A DNA stretch of 64,000 nt, from the NCBI GenBank assembly GCA_947069175.1, contig CAMTDV010001633.1:59998102-60062101 (forward strand). Reading direction: 5' to 3'. Made by a program: the position numbers and the translations under genes. The DNA comes from Scalesia atractyloides. Its lineage: Eukaryota > Streptophyta > Magnoliopsida > Asterales > Asteraceae. Below, one piece after another: positions 10,830 through 20,821 of the stretch. Every line of letters begins with the position of its first letter. The first letter of the stretch is position 1. Under the pieces are notes generated by a model. That model was not told where the DNA came from. It made no database searches and worked only from the letters and a program-made list of their open reading frames with translations.

Positions 10830-12801
10830 TCAAAACATTTCACTAGCTAATCTAAGGCCAATAGCGTCCATGTGACGATCATGTTTTTCTTGAGTCATTG
10901 GCTTAGTAAACGGGTCAGTTAGGTTTTGATCTGTGTCAATTTTGCTTATAACGATGTCTCCACGTTCCACAATCTCACGTATGTAGTGGAACTTTCTCAA
11001 AATGTGCTTGGCTTTGTGATGAGATCTAGGCTCCTTGGCTTGAGCAATAGCACCTATGTTATCACAAAATATCTGGATGGGTTTCATGATACTTGGAACC
11101 ACATCGAGATCGGTTATGAACTTCTTCATCCAAGCAGCTTCCTTTGCAGCATCCGATGCGGCAATGTACTCAGATTCCGTTGTGGAATCAGCCACAACAC
11201 TCTGCTTGGAGCTTTTCCATGAGACAGCTCCTCCATTGAGAGTGAACACGAAATCTGTTTGTGACTTGTGAGCGAGAGGTATCTTGGTCAGTTTGAAAAC
11301 TAGCGTCAGCGTAACATTTTACAGTGAGCTCCTCATTGACTCCTCCAAATATCAAGAACATATCTTTTGGCATTCTCAAGTACTTAAGGATGTTCTTAAC
11401 TGCAGTCCAGTGGGCAATCCCAGGGCTCTGTTGTTAACGGCTAGTCATGCTCAAAGCATACGAGACATCTGGTCGAGTACATACCATAGCATACATGATA
11501 GAACCAATCGCGGAAGCATATGGAACTGCTTCCATTTTCTTTATATCACGGTCCTCAGAGGGAGCTTGTGATTTGTTCAAGACGGTTCCTTTAGTCATTG
11601 GAACACCTCCTTTCTTGGAGTTTTCCATCTTAAAGCGTCTTATCACTTGATCTATGTATGTGCTCTGAGTTAGCCCAAGAAGTCGCTTAGATCTATTCCT
11701 ATAGATGTTGATTCCCAGTATATAAGGGGCTTCTCCAGGATCCTTCATTGCGAAACAAGATCCCAACCAATGTTTAATTTCCTTAAGCATAGGGATATTG
11801 TTTCCAATGATCAATATATCATCTGCATATAAGATGAGAAATGATATAGCACTCCTACTAGCCTTTCTGTAAACACAACTTTCATCTTCGTTTTTGACAA
11901 AACCAAACTCTTTGACCTTTTGGTCAAAACGAAGATTCCAGCTCCGAGATGCTTAATGGATTTGTTTAGCTTACATACCTTATTGGGATATTTTGGATCG
12001 ATGAAACCGTCAGGTTGAACCATATAATCATCTTCAGAAATATGTCCATTAAGAAAGGTGGTTTTAACATCCATTTGTCAAATTTCGTAATCTTAGTACG
12101 CAGCTATGGCAAGTAATATCCTGATCAATTTGATCATAGCAACGGTGTGAGAACGTTTCATCATAGTCAACACCTTGAGTTTGAGTAAAACCTTTCGCTA
12201 CTAGCCGTGCCTTATAGGTTTGTATATTTCCATGCATGTCGGTTTTTCTCTTGAAAACCCATTTGCTCCCTACTGCCCGAGATTCGAGGGGTAGCTCAAC
12301 CAAGTCCCAGACTTGATTGTCACGCATGGATTGCATCTGGGCTTCCATGGCCTCTAGCCATTTCGTAGAATCTGAATTAGAAATAGCAGATTTGTAACTA
12401 GTAGGCTCGTCATCAGACTCGGCTACTGTCAGGACTTCAGAACCCTCAAAATGCCAAAGGTATCTATCGGCTTATTTTCGAATCCTGATGCTCCTGCGAA
12501 GGCTTGTGTTCAAGTCTGAATCAGTGTCAACAATTTGTTGTGGTTCAGACGTTCCGACGTCCTCAACAGTTGTTTGTGGTCCTTGAACTTCTTCAAGATC
12601 CACTAGGTAACTTCCAGTTCCTCGACTAAAAAAATCATCTTCAGGGAATCTTTTAGCCTTCCTTTTGATGGTAATCGTATTAGCATCAGGATGGTAGAAG
12701 TAATAACCGCTTTGGTTATAGTATTCGACGAAAACTACCTTCTCGCCTCGAGGGTCGAGCTTGTCATTAGAATCACTTGTGATGTAAGCATCACGACCCA
12801 C
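10830..12801 (-). pseudogene. Copia B pol, integrase end, RT and RNase H
   Basis: Six overlapping frames give a broken pol. 12472-12801 is the integrase C-terminal and linker region. 12064-12348 begins RT with LPLESRAVGSKWVFKRK and GVDYDETF. 11811-12074 continues with MDVKTTFLNGHI. The catalytic YADD is encoded around 11818-11829 in a shifted frame (LILYADDILIIG), and 11434-11814 continues the RT connection. RNase H is split, with KCYADASFQTD around 11320 and SKQSVVADSTTESEYIAASD at 11150-11215. The many frame changes show an old, inactive copy. An A replaces V in the usual YVDD, a known natural variant. Confidence 0.88.
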
Positions 12802-13937
12802 ACTCTTAGGTAACTCAAGTTTGGCTTACGCCCATACCGTATCTCATATGGAGTTTTGTTACCTTTTTGGTCGGCGCTAGATTTACAAGTCATGCAATAG
12901 TCATAAGAGCAAAACCCCCAAAAGAAGTGAGGCACATTCGTTCTACACATCATCGATCGAATCATATTTAGTAGGGTTCGCTTTCTCCTTTCACACACGC
13001 CATTAAGTTGGGGAGTGCCTGGTGGAGTGGGTTGTGAAACTATTCCACGTTCCTTTAGATGATCGAGAAATTCTAAGTTGAGGTATTCACCGCCTCGATC
13101 TGAGCGAAGCATTTTAATCTTTCTATTAAGTTGGTTTTCAACTTCGTTCTGAAACTCTTTGAACTTTTCAAAGGTTTCATGCTTATGCTTCATAAGATAA
13201 ACATAAGCATATCGACTATAATCGTCGATGAATGTAACGAAGTATCTCTCGTGACTCCTAGTCAGGGTTCTAAAAGGACCACATAGATCTGAATGTATGA
13301 GTCCTAATAGATCAATAGCTCGTTCACCAACATGTGTGAAGGGATCCTTGGTGAGTTTGCCAGCTAAGCATGATTCGCAATCATCAAATGAGTCCACTCT
13401 GGAGGATTCAAGAATCCACTCAGATTGGATCCATTTTATACGTGCCATGCTTATGTGGTCAAGTCTACAATGCCATAGGAATGAATCACTAGTACCATTT
13501 TTTTGACGTTTAGAAAGGTGATATATGTTATTGCTAGGTTGAACATTAATTTCATAAATACCGTTTCGAGGTTTATCAAAATAGTAAGTACCATTTAGAT
13601 AAGCACAAATAGCAACATTATTAAAGGCATATCTAAATCCTTGTTCAAAAAGCAACGAAACTGAAATGATGTTCCTGGTCAAACCAGGTGCAAAAAGACA
13701 ATTGTTCAAAACAACAACAAGACCAGAAGGACATGTAAGATTAAATGTGTTAGTCGCTAGAACTGGGACTTTCTTCCCATCGCCAACAATGAGTTCCATG
13801 TTCCCTGGTTTCAGTTTCTTCCACTTCTCAGGCTCCTGCAAGACATTAACGATGTGATAACCACACCCGGTATCAAATACCCATGTGTTGCTAGAATCAG
13901 TGAAAAGCTCAATAACATATATTGGAATACCTGACAA
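12735..13937 (-). CDS. Copia B pol, protease and integrase frame
   Basis: A 400-residue open frame. The protease motif WVFDTGCGYHI is near residue 20. The integrase zinc-binding segment WHCRLDHIS...CESCLAGK follows around residues 155-195. The core has all three acidic residues in context: IHSDLCGPF, RSDRGGEY and the Glu of LNGVCERRKR. The N-terminus is joined to gag only by a frame change near 13937. The C-terminal end runs into the next, shifted frame at about 12800. Together these make the Gag-Pol middle section of Copia B. Confidence 0.9.
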   Translation of the reverse strand: MSGIPIYVIELFTDSSNTWVFDTGCGYHIVNVLQEPEKWKKLKPGNMELIVGDGKKVPVLATNTFNLTCPSGLVVVLNNCLFAPGLTRNIISVSLLFEQGFRYAFNNVAICAYLNGTYYFDKPRNGIYEINVQPSNNIYHLSKRQKNGTSDSFLWHCRLDHISMARIKWIQSEWILESSRVDSFDDCESCLAGKLTKDPFTHVGERAIDLLGLIHSDLCGPFRTLTRSHERYFVTFIDDYSRYAYVYLMKHKHETFEKFKEFQNEVENQLNRKIKMLRSDRGGEYLNLEFLDHLKERGIVSQPTPPGTPQLNGVCERRKRTLLNMIRSMMCRTNVPHFFWGFCSYDYCMTCKSSADQKGNKTPYEIRYGRKPNLSYLRVWVVMLTSQVILMTSSTLEARR

Positions 13938-14797
13938 AGTGCTTCTCCATTGGCCTTCTTTGCTTTGAGCTTAGCAAGATACTCAGGGCAGTTACGTTTC
14001 CAGTGCCCCATCTTATTACACTCATAGCATGGCCGCTCTTCTGAAGGAGGGGCTTTCACAGCTTGTTTGCTCTTGTTGGTGGCAGGTTTGGCAGCAACAG
14101 GAGCTTTTCCTTTGCTTTTGCTGCTGTGACTTTTCTTTGTTTTGGGCTTCCTAACACCACCAGATCCAACCATTATCACTTGGTTTGTTTTGTTGGAAAT
14201 GTTCATCTCTGCCGTTTTGAGCATCCCATGTAGCTCTGGCACTGTCTTTACCCAGTCATTCATGTTAAAGTTCACAACAAATTGATCATAGTGACTGGAA
14301 AGAGAGTTGAGAATGAAGTCAACAGCCATCTCATCTTGGAGAGGATAACAAAGTTTGTTTAATTGGTCGATGTAGCCTTTCATCTTGAGGACATGAGCAC
14401 TAACTGGGGAACCCTCTTGCATTCTACAACTTATGAGCTGTTTCATGGTGTCATAGCGTTCCTGACGGGCTTGTTTCTGAAACATGCCTTTGAGTTGCTC
14501 AATCATGTCGAAGGCACTCGTGTATTCCATATTCTTCTGGAGATCCGGGGACATGGTGGCTTGCATGAGGCAAGCAAATTCCATGGCATCTTCTTTATGT
14601 TTATTGAAAGCCTTCTTCGTAGCAACAGTACCATTTTCAGGTGCGGTTGGGATTGGGGTTTCCAAAACATAAAGCTTCTTTGCCATTTTGAGAACGATTC
14701 TCAAGTTGCGGTGCCACTCAAGAAAATTGGTGTTATCTAGTTTATCTTTCTCAAGTATGGACTTGAGAGCAAAAGAGGAGTTGTTTTCAGATGACAT
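13811..14797 (-). CDS. Copia B gag
   Basis: A 328-residue frame beginning MSSENNSSFALKSILEKDKL. Residues about 15-220 match the Copia gag style (NFLEWHRNLRIVLK, then a UBN2-type helical region). A basic stretch and the intact zinc knuckle CYECNKMGHWKRNCP follow near residue 260. The last 40 residues after 13937 are the shifted reading of the protease region, so the true gag portion is about 13938-14797. Gag packages element RNA into particles. The start ATG is supported by the homologous N-terminal pattern and a leader devoid of coding content upstream. Confidence 0.88.
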   Translation of the reverse strand: MSSENNSSFALKSILEKDKLDNTNFLEWHRNLRIVLKMAKKLYVLETPIPTAPENGTVATKKAFNKHKEDAMEFACLMQATMSPDLQKNMEYTSAFDMIEQLKGMFQKQARQERYDTMKQLISCRMQEGSPVSAHVLKMKGYIDQLNKLCYPLQDEMAVDFILNSLSSHYDQFVVNFNMNDWVKTVPELHGMLKTAEMNISNKTNQVIMVGSGGVRKPKTKKSHSSKSKGKAPVAAKPATNKSKQAVKAPPSEERPCYECNKMGHWKRNCPEYLAKLKAKKANGEALCQVFQYMLLSFSLILATHGYLIPGVVITSLMSCRSLRSGRN

Positions 14798-16163
14798 CTG
14801 TTAAGAAAAAAATTATTTAATTAGTATTTTTAATGTATTTTCCTTGTTTAGTGAGGTGAGATGATAAGGAACGAGAATCCGGTTAGAAGCTCTTTCTAAA
14901 GGCATCTGTAGCACGCAACATTAGCAAGAAGTTCAAGCGGACTGACAACGATTGTCAATTGTGAGAAAAGCACAACTCCAGGGGTTTATGAGGCTGCGAG
15001 GACAACCTTTTGTCCTTGCATTGATACGTTCGGCCTCATCTATGCCACTTTTATTCTCGAGAGAGCTGTAGCAGGTAACACGAGAAGAATAGTAATAGCC
15101 GTCCTAAAACGGTCACATGTGGAAGGGTCGGATGTGTCGATGAAGCCCTTGCACCTTGGAAGGATAAACTAGACACCAAGTGTCGTACTGTGGCTCCAAC
15201 ACTGATGGTTCGTATTATGCCGGAAGTGTTACTAGTAGTAGGATGACATAGACCATTGATTTTAACTTTTACCAAATAGGATTGTTATAGTCGGTTTTAA
15301 TTTAGATATTAAATTTGCGACTATGCCTAAAGGACCCTTTCACCTCTCGGGATAATTAGTTTTAGATAACCTTATAAAACTAAGTTTGTCGCGACTTGAA
15401 ATAACCAATTAAAGTTAATAGTGAAGACTATTAAGTTTATGAGTTTTAAAGATGTGACAAAAAAAACATGTTTTAAAACTCTAGTGTTTATAAAAATTTA
15501 CAAGTTGCTAGAACTTGCTTTTCTCGATTTCATTTTAAAAAGAACTTTTTAATAATGCATTTTGGTATTAGGTTGATGTGTAATAACATTTATTAAATGC
15601 AACCATAATAGCAAAATGAATATGTAAATCATATGGGCATGGTTATGATCTTGCTAGAGCCAAGTAGCAAGATCAAATGTGTCACGGTCACAACACACAA
15701 AACAACCCCAAGGATGGACTTGAGTGCATCTCGTTGTCTTGACCGACTCCCACTAACTCCAGGACTCCTCTTGGCATTCGGTTTTGCTTCGGGTCTTTGT
15801 ATCAACAAAATTTAACAAGTAAACATAATAAAGACAAAAACCCTATCTATTACAACTTTGAACCACAAAATGGGCCAAAACCATAAGCTTAATCTATTAC
15901 AACTTTGAGCCGCAAAATGGGCCAAAACCATAATAAAAACCAAACATAAAACACAACCACGAGGTCGGGCCCGATTTACATATTCAACATAACCAAAGGT
16001 TTGTGGAAGCAAGTTTTGGTCAACAAATATTAACAACTAAAATATGACCAAAATATATACATTGCCTTAAATAAAATAAATCAAAAACTTTAGACTTTTA
16101 AAGTTTGTGACTTATTATTCCGGTGGAAAAAGACCGGTTTCGATTTGCATATGGTGAGCATCG
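14798..16163 (-). other. Copia B 5' leader
   Basis: About 1.37 kb between gag and the PBS. No coding motif was recognised. It contains a local duplicated phrase at 15835-15930 (ctattacaactttgagccgcaaaatgggcc-type, twice about 60 bp apart). Confidence 0.6.
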
Positions 16164-16175
16164 GCTCTGATACCA
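16164..16175 (-). promoter_or_regulatory. Copia B primer-binding site
   Basis: The plus strand reads gctctgatacca. The minus strand gives TGGTATCAGAGC, complementary to the 3' end of initiator tRNA-Met and typical of plant Copia elements. It lies one base from the 5' LTR. Confidence 0.92.
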
Positions 16176-16176
16176 C

Positions 16177-16327
16177 TGAAGGGAATCTATGGTATAATTT
16201 TACTTTTATTTTATGAACCCGGTTCATATATGTATGTATTTATTTGTTACAAAGATTAGTCAAAACACTTTTGACTAGTAAGTGTACACGTATATATATG
16301 TTAGTTAAAATAAACTTTAACTAGTTG

Positions 16328-16368
<41 letters not shown>

Positions 16369-17117
16369 TTTAAGCAACGTAAGCATAGGTAACAATACAT
16401 AAATAATATGAACACTTTTATATACTAAGGAGCACCCGTAATGGAACAAGGTCACCGACATGTAAACACGAAATAGAAACGCAAACCATAGGGGGTTTAG
16501 ATATACCTTCGGTTAGTAATAAACCGGTTGAGACACCGAGGTTCAACGAACAAGTGCTAGTTACACGAATTAGCGAAACACGGGAATGGGGCGGGTAGCG
16601 ATGGAGGTGGACGGCGGTTCTGGCGGCGGCGACACCCGGCGGTTTTTCCGGCGGTGTGTGTATGTGTGTGTGTGTTATGAGAACTTTTTCTTGTTTTCTT
16701 CCACACCAAATGCAAGACCCAACACTCCGTTAAATAGGATATGGAGATCCTTTGCATGCATGCTAATTGGTGGACGTTATTGCATGCATGCTAATTGATG
16801 GAATTATTGCATGCATGCTAATTGGTGGACATTATTGCATGTATGCCAAGTATTGGAGGTTTCTTGCATACTCGACAAGTGGCGCAGTAAGTATACCCGT
16901 CTCATCCGGTCTATGTACCCTTCTCTCAGTTAATACCCGCAACAATAATGTAATCCCGCTCATGATCTTAAATATAATTATGATCCGTTTCACATATTGT
17001 TCGTAATTACCAGTTACTAGTTAAGTGGATTTAAGTTCGTTGCCCACGGTGTAACTCTTACGGGTCAAGACCCGGTCGGCAGCGTTGACTTATCGAACCG
17101 GACATAAATATCCAACA
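16177..17117 (-). repeat. Copia B 5' LTR with internal expansion
   Basis: A 941-bp LTR. It differs from the 877-bp partner by a TA microsatellite (16331-16363) and by a roughly threefold tandem array of a 32-36-bp unit containing gcatgcatgctaatt (about 16750-16850). It also lacks about 20 bp of the GC-rich patch. These changes arose after insertion, or were inherited in one copy. Confidence 0.9.
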
Positions 17118-17136
17118 ACTTTCATTCTCGATCATC

Positions 17137-17250
17137 ATGCCTCCTCGTACAAGCTTCGAAGAAGGCGTCACGACCTTAGTCAACCTGGTCGACCGACTAG
17201 TGACCCAACAAGAAGCTATTGCCGCCCAACAAGCCTCGCATACCATGTGA
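17137..17250 (+). pseudogene. Gag N-terminal remnant of the small LTR element
   Basis: A 37-residue frame beginning MPPRTSFEEGVTTLVNLVDR and ending at a TGA, starting about 30 bp after the PBS-like sequence. Its position and Gln/Ala-rich helix suggest a truncated Gypsy gag start. The following sequence to 17821 contains Pro/Thr-rich low-complexity frames but no protease or RT. Confidence 0.45.
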
Positions 17251-17821
17251 ATGCTTGATACCTTGTGGAGTTTTCTCGCGGTACAACAACAGCTTATGTT
17301 TTTTTTTGCGCCTGCCTAGGCCTAGAACCTCCACCTCCATTGCCCGCTCGACCATCATCTCCACCTCCACTCCCCGCTCGACCACCAACCGCAACAATCC
17401 TCACCATAGATGACCCGAAAAACTCACATGCGCCACCTCCAGCACTGCTACAAACACCATCACCAAACCCGTCTACTAAGGGCCCTTCAAACTTGAAGTC
17501 AAAGGATGTCATGTGCACCCCTGGTACAACACATGTGAAACCCACGACATAACATGCACATTTCCATGCATTTTGTTCATATGGCCGAATGGAGAAAATT
17601 ATTAATCCATATCCAATTTACCGTTTTCATTGGGTCCATCTTTAAATCCTGGGTTAGAAGGACCATTGAGAGAAGTCGGACGACGTGAGTGGCGGCCACC
17701 ATGGCGACCACTAGGGGGCTATGTTGCGACTAAACCGAATGCCACCGGAAGACGTGAGCGGTGATCACCGTGGCAAATTCGTTTCGTTCTTGAGGACAAG
17801 AACGTTTTGAAGCGGTGGGAA

Positions 17822-18146
17822 TGATACGTGACAAAGTCTAGTCAACATCCATGTACACCACATTCCCCACGTAGCCCTCATGCAAATCTTCTACACGTTG
17901 CATGTATCCTATTTTACTACACTTTTAATTTGTTTTATGTTAGTTATTAAATAAACTTCTAGAGCAGTGATCCATGTTCCTTTCGGTTATTTCCTATGAA
18001 TGTAGCCTATAAAAGGCATTACAAGTTTATAAATGAAGAAGAAAAATTATAGAAAACTCGTCTTTCGTCTCTAAATTTCTTGGAGCTTGACCCCCACTAA
18101 GGGTTAATTATCCTTGGAGCTTGATCCACTCTACGGATCTCTATCA
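17822..18146 (+). repeat. Small LTR element, 3' LTR
   Basis: A 325-bp LTR matching 8768-9086, with TATA box tataaaa at 18008-18014. An extra ttaatttgtttta segment near 17927 accounts for most of the length difference. It is followed by the target duplication cgtgc (18147-18151). Confidence 0.88.
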
Positions 18147-18151
18147 CGTGC

Positions 18152-18730
18152 AAGCGACCCCCACATGACGATTGCTTGGGTAATAGAGTAACGGTAAAGG
18201 GGACATTGCACTAACCACGTAATTTAGATAACACTAAACCGAAATGAATCAAAATCGTCAAAATGATACTACTAGACGTGTCACAACAAGTACTAGCTAA
18301 AATGATGTCTATGACATTCAACTAATAGGCTGTAAATGCAAAAACATGAATGTCACGTGTAAATTGTAAAGAAATTTTAAAATCTTATTATCTATGTGAG
18401 CATGTAATAATAAACAAATACAATAAAGTCTATTACATGCTAAATGTCATAAAGTCCAAGTCGTAGATAATTAGAACCATCATGATGTAAACTAAATAGA
18501 AACTAAGTATAAATTATGTAAATTCCAAATAAGTATTGATCAAATTTGCTAGAATGTTTAAACAAGAGAACATACAATTTCATTGTATTTGATACAAAAG
18601 TGGTATCATAATCTTACTTTTGATGCACAAGTTACTAGTTTTAGTTCTAAACAAAAGTGGTATAATTTTACCTTTTATTTTGATGCAAAAGTGATCTAAT
18701 ACATTATGGACTTGTATTTTAGTTGATTAA
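18152..18730. other. Intergenic, no feature seen
   Basis: AT-rich sequence with no coding motif or recognised element. A short internal near-repeat (aaaagtggtat at 18596 and 18653) is the only structure noted. Confidence 0.55.
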
Positions 18731-19507
18731 GGTGGTGTTTGTTTTTTCAGATGTAGAAGGTCTACAGTCTGCAGATCACATCTATAAACGTCTGCACGAG
18801 AAGAGGTGGACCAAATGTCTAGAGAGTGTAATAAAAGGAGTGTTTGGTTATCTTAAAACCCCACATCTGCAAACCTTCTCTTCTCCCAAACCCCTTTCTC
18901 TTTCAGATCTGCAAACCACCCACCACCTCCACCACCCCCATCAAACCCACTAATCCACTCCATCTCCCACCACCACCAACACGCGCCACCACAAACCCAC
19001 CATCATCCTCCTCCACCCTCCGTGACGCCGCCGCAAACACTCTCCGACACCATCATCCTCCTCCACCATCCGTGACGCCGCCGCACGTACCATTCAAACC
19101 CACTTCCGAGCCTTCCTTGTACGGAGATCCGTAACAATTCGTCATCTTAAACATCTGCAGCAGGAGTGACGTGGATGCAGCGACGTTGATGCAGCAGGTG
19201 GGGGAGGTGATATCGGCGGTGCCGGAGGTGGGGGAGGTGACATCGGAGGTGCCGGAGGTGGGGTAGGTGACGGAGATGTGGTGGTGGCGGAGGTGTCGAC
19301 TGGAGGAGGAAGGTGTGGGAGAGGTGGGAAGACATTGGATCATGTCTGCATGGGGAAGAGAACGCGCAGAGATTTGAAGACATTTTTTTAAATAAAATGT
19401 CTTTTGAAAAACAAACAGTCTGCAGAGCTAAACGTTCGCGCATGATCTGCGCAACACAGACATAAGAGGTCAGAAAAGGTTAAACAGAAGAAGCAAACAC
19501 CCCCTAT
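18731..19507. mobile_element. MITE-like element with GC-rich core
   Basis: The left end ggtggtgtttgttttttc (18731) and the reverse complement of the right end, gggggtgtttgcttcttctg (ending about 19506), form an imperfect inverted repeat. Subterminal CTGCAGA and GATCTGC motifs recur near both ends. The interior is unusually GC-rich and low-complexity for this window, with CCACC-type tandem units at 18940-19090 and a 30-bp minisatellite at 19195-19290. No transposase is present and the target duplication is unclear, so the superfamily is undecided (hAT or PIF/Harbinger type). Confidence 0.5.
19195..19290. repeat. 30-bp GC-rich minisatellite
   Basis: About three tandem copies of a unit like gaggtgacatcggaggtgcc plus ggaggtgggg, lying inside the MITE-like element. 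A related duplication of about 55 bp sits at 19000-19085 (catcatcctcctccacc and gtgacgccgccgca twice). Confidence 0.75.
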
Positions 19508-19645
19508 ATAAACAAGTACATCGTTGTTTCAAAAAGTGGCTAGATTATAATAAAAATTTTAAATATAAAAAGAAACCCGGTTTTACATAAACTAATTCTA
19601 GTTTATAGGAACCGTGATTCTATTACGTGGAAAAAAAAGTAATAA

Positions 19646-19685
<40 letters not shown>
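19646..19685. repeat. AAT trinucleotide microsatellite
   Basis: About thirteen consecutive taa/aat units. Confidence 0.95.
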
Positions 19686-19688
<3 letters not shown>

Positions 19689-19764
19689 TGAAGAGTGCCC
19701 AATTATCTGATGTGGACATAAGGAACGGAGCTCTATTACGTTATCAAGCATGAGTGTAAAGAAT

Positions 19765-20655
19765 TTTATAGCGTTTGTTTCGCTTGAATTCAATGAAATT
19801 TAGTGGAATTGAAATCTAAATTCCAACTCTTAAGATGTTTGGTTTACAGATTTTGTTGGAACTGAAATTTCAATTCTAATCTTCTTGCGTTTGGTTGACA
19901 AAGGAGTTGGAATTGAAATTTGGCATGAATTTCTTCAAATTCCTTTAACTAAAGGAATTCAAATTATCCTACATGTGAAGAAATTCAAGTAAATTCATCG
20001 GATCTTTGACCAGTTGATGTCACCACATCCATCATGCCCGACCACCCGGTCACCGTCTTGACCCGACCCGTCGAGGACCTGCACCATTTCAACCCGCACC
20101 AATTTGATCGGAACCGTTTCGACCAGCACCGATTTAACCCGCACTGTTTCGACCTGCACCGATTTGAGGCGAACCGTTTTGACCCCACTGTTTCGACCCG
20201 TACAGTATCGTCCTGAAGCGTTGCGACCCATACCGCTTTAACGTGCACCATTCCAACCCGAACCGTTTTAAACCGCACCGTTTCGAACCAAATAGTTGCG
20301 ACCTGTACCATGTCGCAAACCATTTCGACCTGAACCGTTTCGAACCGCATCGTTGCAACCCAAACCGTATCAACCCATGCCATCTCAACTTGCACCCTTT
20401 CGACCGGTACCGTTGTGACCCGCACCATTTCAAGCCGGTCAGTTTCGACTGGAACTGGGGGTGGTGGGGGCCGGGGTGATAAATTTCAATTCATTTTACC
20501 AGTAAACACATCAAACATGAAATTGAGATTCCAATTCCAATAATTGCCAACTCCTATTGGAATGTTTAAATTCCAAATATAATTCCTTCAAATTTTAATT
20601 TCTATACAAATTCCAATTTCAATTCTAAAACATTATGTAAACCAAATGCACCCTT
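19765..20655. mobile_element. MITE-like element enclosing a 15-bp minisatellite
   Basis: Both flanks contain many copies of GAATT/AATTC/TTCCAA motifs in opposing orientation (19780-19990 and 20485-20640). The ends read gcgtttgtttcgcttg on the left and, reverse-complemented from the right, gggtgcatttggtttac. Terminal g[cg]gtttg[gt]tt-like ends with AATTCC subterminal repeats are common in plant MITEs. No clear target duplication was found and no transposase is present. The central 20035-20455 block is a separate tandem repeat. Confidence 0.5.
20035..20455. repeat. 15-bp minisatellite (CGACCCGCACCGTTT-type)
   Basis: Around 27 degenerate copies of a 15-bp unit such as tttcgacctgcaccg. Because 15 is divisible by three, several frames on both strands stay open and translate as five-residue periodic peptides, for example HRFNP, HCFDL, HRFEA on the plus strand. 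These frames are by-products of the repeat rather than evidence of a gene. Confidence 0.85.
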
Positions 20656-20821
20656 GGTCTCTCACTCTCTCCGGAATTTAGTCCGCATATTCTTCTGGGT
20701 TACATCAGCTTATTTAATCTGGTTATAATAATTCGGAGTAAACTCTAGTGACATGAAATGATATAAAAAGTTATAACCGAATAAAAGTAAATCCTATATC
20801 TAAGTAAGAGTCAGGATATAC

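Larger units (their letters stand above)
9098..17117 (-). mobile_element. Copia B: 8-kb Ty1/copia LTR retrotransposon, broken
   Basis: LTRs at 9098-9974 and 16177-17117 start TGAAGG and end CCAACA. The flanking five bases are gcttt (9093-9097) and acttt (17118-17122), a target duplication with one mutation. The minus-strand PBS TGGTATCAGAGC lies next to the right LTR. Domain order from the right is leader, gag, protease, integrase, RT, RNase H and a long 3' untranslated stretch, all Copia-like. Frameshifts interrupt pol. It sits between the PBS-like sequence and the gag remnant of the small LTR element and is therefore younger than that host element. Confidence 0.93.
8768..18146 (+). mobile_element. 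Small non-autonomous LTR element (LARD/TRIM-like)
   Basis: Two LTRs of 319 and 325 bp (8768-9086 and 17822-18146) share the start tgatacgtg and the end tatca. They are flanked by the 5-bp duplication cgtgc (8763-8767 and 18147-18151). Without the inserted Copia B the internal region is only about 715 bp. A PBS-like attggtgctttcattc is reconstituted across the insertion site, and a purine tract (gaagcggtgggaa) precedes the right LTR. The pre-LTR sequence translates LEDKNVLKRWE, reminiscent of chromovirus pol ends, so a Gypsy origin is inferred. It lacks protease, RT and integrase and would depend on another element. Confidence 0.88.

Noticed and set aside
19985..20479. Open frames on both strands of up to 147 residues
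   Set aside because: They are products of a 15-bp minisatellite whose period keeps frames open.
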